A DNA stretch of 64,000 nucleotides from an uncultured Rubrobacteraceae bacterium (lineage in GTDB: Bacteria > Actinomycetota > Rubrobacteria > Rubrobacterales > Rubrobacteraceae), in assembly GCA_902806065.1 (NCBI GenBank), contig CADCVE010000001.1, positions 1-64,000 of the forward strand. Reading direction: 5' to 3'. Made by a program: the position numbers and the translations under genes. Every line of letters begins with the position of its first letter. The first letter of the stretch is position 1. Below the pieces are notes generated by a model. The model was not told where the DNA came from and made no database searches. It worked only from the letters and a program-made list of their open reading frames with translations. This document shows, one piece after another, positions 45,243 through 55,111 of this stretch.

Positions 45243-45967
45243 GTGCTCAGGAAGATATTAAGCAGCATCGGCACCGGCGGGGCGAAGGCCGACGCGCCTC
45301 GGCGCCAGTTCGTTCATCCCGGGCTAAATGGTCTCCGGTGAGGTCCGCATCACCGGCGGCGGCGCCCAGGAATTCAACAGGATCTACATCTCCGTAGTCA
45401 CGACCTGCAAACACGACGCCTCGACCCACGAATACACTCTGGCCGGCCAGAACGTCTCCGGTAGTCTCCGCATAGAGACGATCTATCCTCTCCACCGTCA
45501 ACCCGCCCCGGGACACGCCCCTCTCGCTCGGCTGTACGTGTGTCTACGTCAAGACCGGACTCGACGTTCCGAACGCCCTCGACCCGAGCGACCGGAACTA
45601 GATACACGTCGCCCCCGGCGCTATCCGGCAGGCTGTTCTCGACGCCGCCCAGAACTCGGCTTCAGGCCATATCAGGTGGAGAACGAGTACAGCCCCTCCA
45701 AGGGCTACCCGCATCCCTTTGTTCAGGCCCTCTGGTGGCCGCTATGCCGGGCGCGTCGAGGAGCTAGAGTTGATCTTCAAACCGTGCCAGGATGGTCTCG
45801 GCGTTCTCGTCGAACTCGACCGGCGGACCAGCTCTCTCGGTGACTCTCTGGATTTGGCGATGAAGCTCAACGAGTGCTTCGACCGTCTGCAAGTCACCCC
45901 GGCGGAGGCCCGGACCAATGCTGTGGAGGGTATGCTCTCCCACGTAATCGAGACTCACACTCGTTGA
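45243..45967 (+). pseudogene. spo0M-like (arrestin-fold sporulation control) pseudogene
   Basis: A GTG with a good ribosome site (AAGAGGAGTAGC) starts VLRKILSSIGTGGAKADA, the normal SpoOM beginning. A frame change then gives MVSGEVRITGGGAQEFNRIY. Another gives VKTGLDVPNALDPSDRN and a stop, and a last one gives GRYAGRVEELELIFKPCQDG with the C-terminal helix region. At least three frame changes and two stops exist, so the gene is dead. It diverges from the ABM gene. Confidence 0.8.
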
Positions 45968-46139
45968 CTCTCGCCATTGTCCGGGTGCGATTAAAGTATT
46001 TCGACAATACGTCCGATAACTACCCTACGGGGCCCAAATCACCCTACTTCCTCTTACTCACTTACTCCGGGCCCTCATTTATTACCGGCCGCGCGGACTC
46101 ACCCCGCCGGCCGGCTTTCTATTTGTCCGGCCACAAAGA

Positions 46140-46145
46140 TATAAT
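46140..46145 (+). promoter_or_regulatory. -10 box upstream of citrate synthase
   Basis: A perfect TATAAT lies 90 bp upstream of the citrate synthase start. A clear -35 at normal spacing is not seen. A GC hairpin with CCGGCC arms (46085-46117) directly upstream could end transcripts entering from the left. Confidence 0.4.
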
Positions 46146-46235
46146 AGGGTGGTCAGAAGGAGTCGGGGAAAGGGGCTGCCGGTATGCCGGCGGTCTGGGG
46201 CGGAAGCTAGCGAAAGCTACGAAAGGGGTAGCAGG

Positions 46236-47579
<1,344 letters not shown>

Positions 47580-47601
47580 CCCGTTCTTATAGTAAGAAAC
47601 C

Positions 47602-47635
47602 CCGCGCCGCCCGGATGCTCGTCCGGGCGGCGCGG
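47602..47635 (+). terminator. strong terminator after citrate synthase
   Basis: A perfect 14-bp stem, CCGCGCCGCCCGGA with TCCGGGCGGCGCGG, and a 6-nt loop, 22 bp after the stop, followed by CTGTTCG. Confidence 0.8.
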
Positions 47636-47721
47636 CTGTTCGTGTATGGGAACCGCACTTCAGCAATGTCTGTCTTACGCTGTGATCTAGGCCTTGCGCA
47701 TCAGGCATCGTACAGTTTTCG

Positions 47722-48092
47722 CTAGCGTTCCAAAGCTTCTCTATGAATTGCGTGGTGTGAGAGGTTTGCTCCGTAAGTCTTTTCGAGGGATGCTGCGACC
47801 TCTTGGATCTCTTTTCCACCGAGCGCTTCGAGAGCGGGTAGAGCGGCGCCTTTGCTAGAGGCTGCCGGCAACACCGGGTCCAACCTCTCGGGGATGAGTG
47901 CGAAACGGAGCGCGACGGCCTGCATCGCAGGGCGCAATGTATCCGCGAGACTGGTGGTGATCGAGGGTTCCGTGACCTTGCCATTGGCCGTGTCCGCCTA
48001 GCCTGGACCACGCTCCCCGACCAGGAGCGGCAACAACTTGAGTCCGTGCAAACCCGGCTCATCGCCACCAATATCTCCTCCGTCTCCCCGGG
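47722..48092 (-). pseudogene. decayed gene of unknown function
   Basis: Reading from about 48092 on the minus strand, protein-like sequence (GGDIGGDEPGLHGLKLLPLL, then VGERGPG) meets an in-frame TAG (47998-48000) and continues as ADTANGKVTEPSITTSLADT and on to KEIQEVAASLEKTYGANLSH, ending at 47722. The continuous frame on both sides of the stop argues for a dead gene rather than chance. I cannot assign the family. Confidence 0.5.
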
Positions 48093-48630
48093 CTCTGAGA
48101 GGCGCAGCGTCTCGCACAGACATCCCACGAAGGTGCCGCCGGCGAGAGCGCCCGCCCGCGATGATCCTCTTAGCGTCTGATTGGTAGCATCACAGCATCT
48201 CGGCCACCCACATGCAGTCCGCCTTCCACAGTACCCTCATCGCCCCACTCGTCCCGACCATCAGCGCGAGCCTCCCGGACTCTGTGCAGCCGCTCCCGAT
48301 ATTCGAGTCGGCACCGTCCACGACCGCTGGAAACGTTGGCACTTCCGCGAGCGCCGGCTACCGTCGCGACACTCTGCGCGCAGGCCCCGCGAAGGCTCGT
48401 CGGAGATGGGAGAGTTGATCTTCTCCGGTAGGCAGGGTGACAAAATACTCTCGTACCAGGTCTTTTTATTCTGCCCCGAGAGGCTGGTACTGGCGGCCGT
48501 TGAGGTGCCTACGTGCTCCTCGGTGAAGGGTCTCGAATGGAGGTACTCGCCGGACGGTTCGGCACCTTTGGAGAGAGCTTTACTCGCTGCCCGCCCTTCT
48601 GCTGATTGTGTTTAGCAATCGGCGATAGCG
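48093..48630 (+). other. gene-free stretch before the PRC-barrel array
   Basis: No convincing gene on either strand. A plus-strand frame (about 48400-48615; MGELIFSGRQGDKILSYQVF) has partly protein-like sequence but no start or ribosome site and may be a remnant. Confidence 0.4.
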
Positions 48631-48680
48631 GGGTAACCTTCCAGGGACGTGGGAGCAATTGTGGCAAGGAGGAGTGTTTA
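48631..48680 (+). promoter_or_regulatory. leader duplicated upstream of two PRC-barrel genes
   Basis: The 50 bp before the GTG of the first PRC-barrel gene share GGGTAACC, GTGGGAGCAA and AAGGAGGAGTGT with the 49 bp before the fourth (51793-51841). This indicates duplication of gene plus leader and possibly shared control. The last block is the ribosome site. Confidence 0.55.
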
Positions 48681-49532
48681 GTGGCTAATGACGAGCAGTT
48701 GAGCAAGTTGGAAGAGAAGTACGACGGTTACACGGTCAACGACCGCGACGGCGACAAAATAGGCAAGGTCGATGAGTTATTCGTAGACGAGACAGATCGC
48801 GAGGAGTACATCGGGGTCAAGATGGGTCTTTTGGGGCTCTCGGGGACGACTATGATACCGATGGAGATTGCTCGTATCGACGAGCAGGATCGCGTTATAG
48901 AGGTCTCGGAGTCCAAGGAGCGTGTAAAGGACGCCCCCACCTATAGCAACGATTATGAGGTCAACGACGAGTTCGAGGACAGAATTCGCAGCTACTTCGG
49001 CCTTGGAGCGCAGGGTTCCTCCGGGGAGCGCGGTTCCTATGGTACGAGCGCGGGCGGCGGTTCGGCTTCGGGTGCCGGTGCTCAGGGTGAGGATGATCGC
49101 GAGGGGCGCGGAGACCGCGGATACGACCGAGAAGGAAGAGAAGGGGCGAGCATGGAGCGTGGGGAGCGCGAGGGCCGGGAAGACCGCGGGGACCACGCGG
49201 ACCGGAGGGAGGATGATAGAGAAGAGGGGTTCATGGAACGCGTGACACCGGAGTCTCGCGGTGGGGAATCCCGTGGTGGGGAACACCGAGGCGAGGAGTC
49301 CCGAGGCGAGGAGTCCCGAGGCGAGGAGTCCCGAGGTGAGGAGCCCCGGGGCGGGGATTCTCGCAATTTGGAGCCTGGAGGCGAGAGGGAGAGCCGGGAG
49401 CCAGTATCCGGGCGTTCGGATGAAGAGTCCGGTCAGGGAGAGGGCGAGCGCACGATGGTGCGCCGTCGCAGCCGTCGTGAAGAGAGTTCCTTCTTCGAGC
49501 AGGAAGAGGAAGAGGAGCATTTCAACAGGTAA
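48681..49532 (+). CDS. PRC-barrel protein with charged repeat tail (array copy 1)
   Basis: The GTG at 48681 follows AAGGAGGAGTGTTTA; 283 residues. The PRC-barrel (about 8-100) has YDGYTVNDRDGDKIGKVDEL and REEYIGVKMGLLG, a small beta-barrel known from photosynthetic reaction-centre H subunits and RimM and often stress-linked in actinobacteria. The tail is Gly/Ser then Arg/Glu-rich, with a SRGEE repeat, and ends in VRRRSRREESSFFEQEEEEE. No signal or membrane segment, so it is probably a cytoplasmic disordered-tail protein. First of four paralogues. Confidence 0.85.
   Translation: MANDEQLSKLEEKYDGYTVNDRDGDKIGKVDELFVDETDREEYIGVKMGLLGLSGTTMIPMEIARIDEQDRVIEVSESKERVKDAPTYSNDYEVNDEFEDRIRSYFGLGAQGSSGERGSYGTSAGGGSASGAGAQGEDDREGRGDRGYDREGREGASMERGEREGREDRGDHADRREDDREEGFMERVTPESRGGESRGGEHRGEESRGEESRGEESRGEEPRGGDSRNLEPGGERESREPVSGRSDEESGQGEGERTMVRRRSRREESSFFEQEEEEEHFNR
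49287..49346 (+). repeat. 15-bp tandem repeat in PRC copy 1
   Basis: Four units of CGAGGCGAGGAGTCC (three exact, the last with two changes), each coding for RGEES/RGEEP. A typical unit for slippage-driven length change. Confidence 0.9.
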
Positions 49533-49600
49533 GTAACTGAACACCCGGGTTCTTCCGGGACTCTAGCAGGATTCGGGAACCTCCAAGGATGGTGGAGATG

Positions 49601-49636
49601 CCGGGGCGGACGTCGCAGCCGAGACGCCCGCCCCGG
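49601..49636 (+). terminator. hairpin between PRC copies 1 and 2
   Basis: CCGGGGCGG and CCGCCCCGG plus inner CGTC/GACG form a 13-bp stem with one mismatch, followed by TGGCGTGTTTG. Confidence 0.55.
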
Positions 49637-49775
49637 TGGCGTGTTTGAGATCCAGGACTCTGGTAGGGCGTGCGATGTCGGGCCGCGCTCCATACCACTA
49701 CCCTACATGTTTGTTCCTTGGCGTCAGTAGGGTATCCGGTCTCATAAGAGCAAGCGTTACGAAGAGGAGAACACC

Positions 49776-50918
49776 GTGGTCAGCGACGACCGGCTGGGAG
49801 AGATCCAGGAGAAGTACAAAGGCTACAAGATCTATGACCGCGACGGCGAGGAGCTAGGAACAGTATCCGATGTCTCGGTGAAAGAGACCGACCTCGAAGA
49901 ATATATAGGTGTCAAGATGGGCTTCTTCGGGTTGAGGTCTACCCTGATCCCCCTGGAGATCGTGAGCGTCAACGAGCGCGAGCGTGCCATAGAGATTGCG
50001 GAGTCCAGAGAGCGCATCGAGAACGCCCCCACCCACGATGACGACGAGGATCTCACACCCGATTTCGAGAGCGTGATACGGCGTTACTTCAGCCTCGAAA
50101 CCACGGAGTATCCAACCGGGCGCGGCTCCAGCGGCCAGCAACCCGGAGGCATCGACGAACCTGACCCGGACGCTACCTCCTCCGAAGACGACGCGCCCAG
50201 CAGTGACGATACACAAGCGGAGCGACATACCGCCCTCTCCCGGAAGCGAGAGCCTGTAGGGCAGCAGGAGTATCGGGACCGCGAAGACGGCCAGCGAGCA
50301 CGCTCCACGGGTCGCGGAGATCCTGGCGTTGGTTCTGCCGAGACTAGCCACGAGGAGGCTGGCTACCAGGAGACAGAGACCGAAGCCCGCGCGCGAGGTG
50401 GTGAACCGGAGGCCAGAGACGCCGTGGGAGAGGATCTGGTGGGGCGCGAGGGAGGACACGAGTACAGAGAGTTCGAGGACATGCAAGACCAGCAGAGCAC
50501 TACGACCGGATTCCCGCTGGAACGTCGAGGAGGTCCCGGCGAATCGGTCGCGGGTGATCCGCAGGTAGAGCAGACGGATCGGCGTGGTGGTAGGGAGGAT
50601 GTGGGCAGTTCGGGTGGGGTTGATGAGGCTGGGCGGTATGCTGATGCGCCAGCGGGCGGTTCGGATAGCCGGAAGCATGGGGACCTTGCAAGCATGCAGG
50701 ACGTCGATAAGGAGAGAGGCGGCTCGACGAGTTATTCCTCGGAGTCCGAGGAGTCCTACGGCGGAGGGGAGACTGAGGAGACGTTCGAGCGTCCTCTGGA
50801 CAAAGTAACGGGTATGTGGGGAGAGGAGAGTGGGCGGGCCAAAGTACGCCGCCGCGTCCGTCGCACGGAGAGCAACAAGTCAACCAGGGAAGAGTCGGAG
50901 TACCGTAGCGATTGGTAA
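49776..50918 (+). CDS. PRC-barrel protein with long charged tail (array copy 2)
   Basis: 380 residues from a GTG (AGAGGAGAACACC upstream). The PRC-barrel occupies about 5-105: YKGYKIYDRDGEELGTVSDV, then EEYIGVKMGFFGLRSTLIPL. The tail of ~275 residues is acidic with many Gln, Gly, Ser and Asp. It contains a block YREFEDMQDQQSTTTGFPL (about 229-247) that recurs in copy 4, and ends near KVRRRVRRTES. Soluble; no catalytic motif. Confidence 0.85.
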   Translation: MVSDDRLGEIQEKYKGYKIYDRDGEELGTVSDVSVKETDLEEYIGVKMGFFGLRSTLIPLEIVSVNERERAIEIAESRERIENAPTHDDDEDLTPDFESVIRRYFSLETTEYPTGRGSSGQQPGGIDEPDPDATSSEDDAPSSDDTQAERHTALSRKREPVGQQEYRDREDGQRARSTGRGDPGVGSAETSHEEAGYQETETEARARGGEPEARDAVGEDLVGREGGHEYREFEDMQDQQSTTTGFPLERRGGPGESVAGDPQVEQTDRRGGREDVGSSGGVDEAGRYADAPAGGSDSRKHGDLASMQDVDKERGGSTSYSSESEESYGGGETEETFERPLDKVTGMWGEESGRAKVRRRVRRTESNKSTREESEYRSDW

Positions 50919-51085
50919 CGCCTCCGCTGGGTTTGGGGAGTTGGGAGTCACGATACCCAAACGAGGTTTGAGAGGCTGGGGCTGCTTCACTACTTTGCGG
51001 CCAGTTGTTGTGTGTCGTGTGGTCGGGCTCCGGGGAAGTATGGGAAAGGTTCGTTATCGTTGCGAGGATTGCGAGGAGGCGCGGC

Positions 51086-51634
51086 ATGGCTGGCGAGGGC
51101 AGGCTCAGGGAGTCCGAGGAGAAGTACGAGGGGTACACGGTCTACGACAATGCGGGTGAGAAGGTCGGTAAGGTAGATGAGTTGCTCGTCGATGAGGCCG
51201 AGCGTGAGGAATATATAGGGGTAAAGACGGGTTTACTTGGGACGAAGTCTGTTTTGATTCCCATGGACCTCGTGCGGGCGAACGAGCGGGATCGCGCCAT
51301 GGAGGTAGCGGAGTCTAGAGACCATATCAGAGAAGCCCCAACCTACGAAGGCAATGATGACGTCACAGAGGAGTATGAGGACAGGATCCGGCGCCACTTC
51401 GGCTTAGAAAGCCCGAGGTCTTCTGCAGGGCGTGCCTCTTCGGCTGCCTCCGCCATGGATCCGAAACCCACGAAGTCCGGCGGCGAGGATGGTTCGGGGA
51501 TGGCTGACGACGCGGACGAAGAGCCCGGTGCGCAAGGCCAGGGAGGCAGACGTTCGAGGGTGCGACGCAGGGTCACGCGCGAAGAGACGGAGATCCTCGA
51601 GGAAGAAGAGGACATGGAGCGCCGCGACCCGTAA
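51086..51634 (+). CDS. PRC-barrel protein, short tail (array copy 3)
   Basis: The ATG at 51086 (GAGGAGGCGCGGC upstream) gives 182 residues. The PRC-barrel spans about 8-105 (YEGYTVYDNAGEKVGKVDEL, REEYIGVKTGLLGTKSVLIP). A short Ser/Gly/Glu tail ends in SRVRRRVTREETEILEEEED. This compact version defines the minimal architecture of the family: barrel, spacer, basic motif, acidic end. Confidence 0.85.
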   Translation: MAGEGRLRESEEKYEGYTVYDNAGEKVGKVDELLVDEAEREEYIGVKTGLLGTKSVLIPMDLVRANERDRAMEVAESRDHIREAPTYEGNDDVTEEYEDRIRRHFGLESPRSSAGRASSAASAMDPKPTKSGGEDGSGMADDADEEPGAQGQGGRRSRVRRRVTREETEILEEEEDMERRDP

Positions 51635-51841
51635 TCGAGAAAGCGCGGCCGGAGATCAGGAGGCCCGGACTACTGCTCGATGAGAGATCAGAGCGGTTCG
51701 ACTGTCTCGGAGCCGGTAACGGCCTCTTCGGTATTCCTTTTCGGACGGCTTAATGGTGCCTTGCAGCGTATGTTTATCTCTGGGCTGGGGAAGGGTAACC
51801 CTAAGGCATGTGGGAGCAAACGTATCAAGGAGGAGTGTATC

Positions 51842-53359
51842 GTGGCTAACGACGAGCGGTTGAGGGAGCTCGAGGAGAAATACGAAGGTTTCTCAGTCTA
51901 TGATCGCGACGGTGAGAAGATAGGTAAGGTGGATGACCTGTTCGTGGATGATGCCGATCGCGAGGAGTATATTGGTGTCAAGATGGGCCTCTTCGGACTC
52001 TCGGGTACTACTTTGATCCCGATAGAGATGGCTCGTGTCGATGAGCGGGAGCGTAGGATTGAAGTCTCCGATACCAAGGAACACGTCAAGGATGCCCCCA
52101 ACTACAGTGACGATGACGAGGTCACCGCGGACTTCGAAGAGAGGATCCTTCGCCACTTCGGCATGGGGAGCGGACAATCCTCCGGGGGCCAAGAGCCTTA
52201 TGACCGGGATGCGGATCGTGCCGCCGGTGGGGCTGTAGGCGGGGTCACCGCGGGCGCGGCCCCTACTAGAGATGACTCGGCCAGGCACGACCAAGACGAC
52301 GACAGGTACTCTGGCGCGGCAATGGGCGGCGCCCAAAACGTAGACCACACAGATCAGGACCGGATAGACCGGGACCGGATTGAGCAAGATCGGGAACGCG
52401 ATGACAGGCACTCTGGTGCGCCGATGGGCGGGACCGAGGATAGAGATCGCGTGGACCGGGATCGCATAGATCAGGATCTCGACCGCGACGATAGATACTC
52501 CGGTGCGTCGACAGGTGGTGTGGATGATAGAGACCGTATGGACCAGGGTCGTATGGACCAGGGTCATATGGACCGGGACCGGATTGAGCAGGATCGCGAC
52601 CGCGACGACAGGTACTCCGAAGCGCCAATAGGTGGGACCGAGGATAGAGACCAGATGGATCGGGATCGCGTGTCGCAGGAGGGGTACCGGAACCGCGAGG
52701 ACATGGGCTCCGAGTCGGCGATGGGTGCGGCGGGAGCCGGTCGCGCGGCCCCTTCCGGAGGGATGCCGGATCTGGAGACAGGCGAGAGAGGCCGAGCCTC
52801 TGATCGCGGAGATCTCGACCGGGGTGCCAGTGAAGATGCAGGCAGCATGACCCGAGGCCACCGCGAGGAGCCCGGTGAACAGGGCTACCGGGACCGTGAA
52901 ACGTCCGGGGGGCGCGGAGGAAGTGACGCGGGCGAGTATCTTGGGACGCCCTCGGGAGGGTCCGACGACAGGCAGTTCGAAGACATGCAGGACCGGCAGA
53001 GCGCTACCACTAGTTACTACCGGCCAGTTCGCGGGGGCTCCAGGCCCTCCTCGGGCGACGATATCGGCGGCGGTAGGGACGAAGGGATGGTCGAAGGGTC
53101 CCGAGGCGCGGAGCCCACTAACCAGGGCCGCGAGACTTATGACAGAACACGCGCCGAGGACCTGCCCGTGGGAGATCTTCCCATGTCCTCCCCCGAAGAG
53201 GTGGAACGCAGGATACCGGGAGACCGCCAATCCGGAGCCACGGAAGAGGCCGGACGTGGAGAACGCGAGGGCCAGAGGCCGGAGGACCGTCGGCAAGAAG
53301 AGCCGCAGGGAGAGGAGACCGGGATGACGAGAGTTTGGCGGCGTATTAGCCAGCGCTAA
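51842..53359 (+). CDS. PRC-barrel protein with expanded Asp/Arg repeats (array copy 4)
   Basis: The GTG at 51842 after AAGGAGGAGTGTATC gives 505 residues. The PRC-barrel (about 8-100; YEGFSVYDRDGEKIGKVDDL, REEYIGVKMGLFGLSGTTLI) is closest to copy 1, with which it shares the leader. Residues ~150-280 are four imperfect units built on DDRYSGAPMGGTEDRDRVDRD. Then come REDMGSE, the shared RQFEDMQDRQSATTSYY block, and a terminal TRVWRRISQR. The 490-residue frame on the opposite strand is a shadow of the GAC/CGG-rich repeats. Confidence 0.85.
   Translation: MANDERLRELEEKYEGFSVYDRDGEKIGKVDDLFVDDADREEYIGVKMGLFGLSGTTLIPIEMARVDERERRIEVSDTKEHVKDAPNYSDDDEVTADFEERILRHFGMGSGQSSGGQEPYDRDADRAAGGAVGGVTAGAAPTRDDSARHDQDDDRYSGAAMGGAQNVDHTDQDRIDRDRIEQDRERDDRHSGAPMGGTEDRDRVDRDRIDQDLDRDDRYSGASTGGVDDRDRMDQGRMDQGHMDRDRIEQDRDRDDRYSEAPIGGTEDRDQMDRDRVSQEGYRNREDMGSESAMGAAGAGRAAPSGGMPDLETGERGRASDRGDLDRGASEDAGSMTRGHREEPGEQGYRDRETSGGRGGSDAGEYLGTPSGGSDDRQFEDMQDRQSATTSYYRPVRGGSRPSSGDDIGGGRDEGMVEGSRGAEPTNQGRETYDRTRAEDLPVGDLPMSSPEEVERRIPGDRQSGATEEAGRGEREGQRPEDRRQEEPQGEETGMTRVWRRISQR
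52291..52680 (+). repeat. imperfect Asp/Arg coding repeats in PRC copy 4
   Basis: Four degenerate units of roughly 29-39 codons, each beginning GACGACAGGTACTC-like (DDRYSGA) and continuing with variable numbers of GACCGGGACCGG-type codons. Unit lengths differ, showing repeated internal gains and losses. Confidence 0.8.
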
Positions 53360-53387
53360 GAACACAACTCCACCCGGCTACCAAAGA

Positions 53388-53418
53388 ACGGAGGATCCGC
53401 GCGGCGCGGGTTCTCCGT
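53388..53418 (+). terminator. terminator after the PRC array
   Basis: ACGGAGGATCCGCG and CGCGGGTTCTCCGT (14 bp, two wobbles) around CGG, followed by TTGTTCGTCCTT. Confidence 0.7.
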
Positions 53419-53569
53419 TTGTTCGTCCTTGTCCTCATCCTGGTGGTTCGCGGCGTTTGACTCGGGCCATGCGGGTCATTATGGTGTCGTCAGGTGCGGT
53501 GGGGAGTATCTGGCTCTGCTCCAAACTCTATGAAGCACCTCCAAAACGATGCAAGGACAGGAGAACCGT

Positions 53570-55111
53570 ATGGTGAAGCTTCCTACCCCCCGGCAGTTGC
53601 GGGAGATCTCGGCCTCCTACAACCTCGACCTCTCGGACGCGGACGTAGACTCATACCTTGCTCTCATGCAGGGTGTGATGGCTTCTTACGACCGCCTGGA
53701 CCAGCTCGTCGAGCCCGCCCCAGAGATTCGTTACCCCCGCTCGGGCGGTCGCCGCCCCGAACCCGAAGAGAACCCCCTGAACGCCTGGTACTACAGATGC
53801 TCCATCAAAGGCGCACCCGAGGGTCTCCTCTCCGGCAAGAAGGTAGCCATAAAAGACAACGTCTGCGTTGCAGGCCTCCCGATGATGAACGGTACCGCTG
53901 TGCTCGAAGGTTACGTCCCCGAGACTGACGCGACTATCGTCACCCGCATCCTGGACGCGGCCGGGGAGGTCTGCGGCAAGGCCGTCTGCGAGTCCCTGTG
54001 TTTCTCCGGTGGTAGCCACACCTCCGACACCGGTCCCGTCCTCAACCCGCACGACCGTTCCCGCTCGGCGGGCGGCTCCTCCAGTGGGAGCGCCGCACTC
54101 GTCGCAAGCGGCGAGTGCGAAATGGCTATCGGTGGTGACCAGGGTGGCTCCATACGCATACCCGCCTCCTGGTGCGGCGTCTATGGCCTCAAAGGTACCC
54201 ACGGCCTCGTTCCATACACTGGTATCTTCCCTATAGAGCTAACGCTGGACCACACTGGACCCATAGCCGCGAGCGTAGAGGACGTCGCTCTACTGCTCTC
54301 GGCCATCGCGGGGGAAGACGGCCTCGACCCGCGCCAGAATAGTGTGCAGACCGCTGATTACCTCCAGGACCTCGACGGCGGCGTGGAGGGGATGAAGGTC
54401 GGGGTCCTCAGCGAAGGCTTCGGCTGGCCCGGGCTCTCTGAAGAGGACGTGGACGAAGTAGTGCGCGAGGCATCGCGTAAGTTCGGAGAGCTTGGCGCCG
54501 AAGTCTCGGAGGTCTCCGTACCGCTGCACCGCGACGGTATTCACATCTGGAACGGTATCGCCATCGAGGGGGCGACCGCGCTCATGGTTGACGGTAACGC
54601 CATGGGCACCAACTGGAAGGGTCACTACACGACCTCGCTCCTCGACGCCTACGCTCGCGGCAGGACTACCCGCGCCAACGACCTCTCCGAGACCGTGAAG
54701 CTCACCATGCTTACCGGCCGCTACATGAGGGACCGCTACCACGGCCGCTACTACGCAAAGGCCCAAAACCTCGCCCGTAAGCTAGCCGCTGCCTACGACG
54801 CGACGCTCGAAGATTACGATCTCCTGCTCCTCCCGACCGTACCGATGAAGGCGACTCCCTTACCGGATCCGGACGCGCCACGCGAAGAGGTCGTGCGGCG
54901 GGCGCTGGAGATGATCCACAATACCTGTCCGTTCGATGTCGTCGGCTATCCTTCGATGAGCGTTCCCTGCGGCCTCTCCGAAGACTTGCCCGTCGGTGCG
55001 ATGCTCGTCGGTGGAAGTTGGGAAGAGGCGAAGATCCTGCGGGCCGCCCGCGCCTTCGAGGGCACGAAGACATACACTGCTCGTCCCGAGGGCGCAAAGA
55101 GTGCCGGATAG
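53570..55111 (+). CDS. amidase (amidase-signature family)
   Basis: The ATG at 53570 (ACAGGAGAACCGT upstream) gives 513 residues. The Ser-cisSer-Lys triad is visible: Lys95 in VAIKDNVCV, cis-Ser about 171 in [13 protein letters not shown], and nucleophile Ser194 in [13 protein letters not shown]. The helical N-terminus ([20 protein letters not shown]) resembles nitrile-hydratase-linked and mandelamide-type amidases. Hydrolyses an amide to acid and ammonia. Overlaps the M20 gene by 11 bp. Confidence 0.93.
   Translation: MVKLPTPRQLREISASYNLDLSDADVDSYLALMQGVMASYDRLDQLVEPAPEIRYPRSGGRRPEPEENPLNAWYYRCSIKGAPEGLLSGKKVAIKDNVCVAGLPMMNGTAVLEGYVPETDATIVTRILDAAGEVCGKAVCESLCFSGGSHTSDTGPVLNPHDRSRSAGGSSSGSAALVASGECEMAIGGDQGGSIRIPASWCGVYGLKGTHGLVPYTGIFPIELTLDHTGPIAASVEDVALLLSAIAGEDGLDPRQNSVQTADYLQDLDGGVEGMKVGVLSEGFGWPGLSEEDVDEVVREASRKFGELGAEVSEVSVPLHRDGIHIWNGIAIEGATALMVDGNAMGTNWKGHYTTSLLDAYARGRTTRANDLSETVKLTMLTGRYMRDRYHGRYYAKAQNLARKLAAAYDATLEDYDLLLLPTVPMKATPLPDPDAPREEVVRRALEMIHNTCPFDVVGYPSMSVPCGLSEDLPVGAMLVGGSWEEAKILRAARAFEGTKTYTARPEGAKSAG

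Noticed and set aside
45068-45274. N-terminal extension of the ABM membrane protein
   Set aside because: It overlaps the start of the divergent spo0M remnant and ATG 45067 has a ribosome site.
48212-48615. Overlapping plus-strand frames before the PRC array
   Set aside because: No start with a ribosome site, and no consistent frame or known domain; at most a gene remnant.
51893-53365. 490-residue open frame on the minus strand opposite PRC copy 4
   Set aside because: It mirrors the GAC/CGG-rich repeats of the plus-strand gene, has no ribosome site or known domain, and copies 1 and 2 show the same kind of shadow frames.
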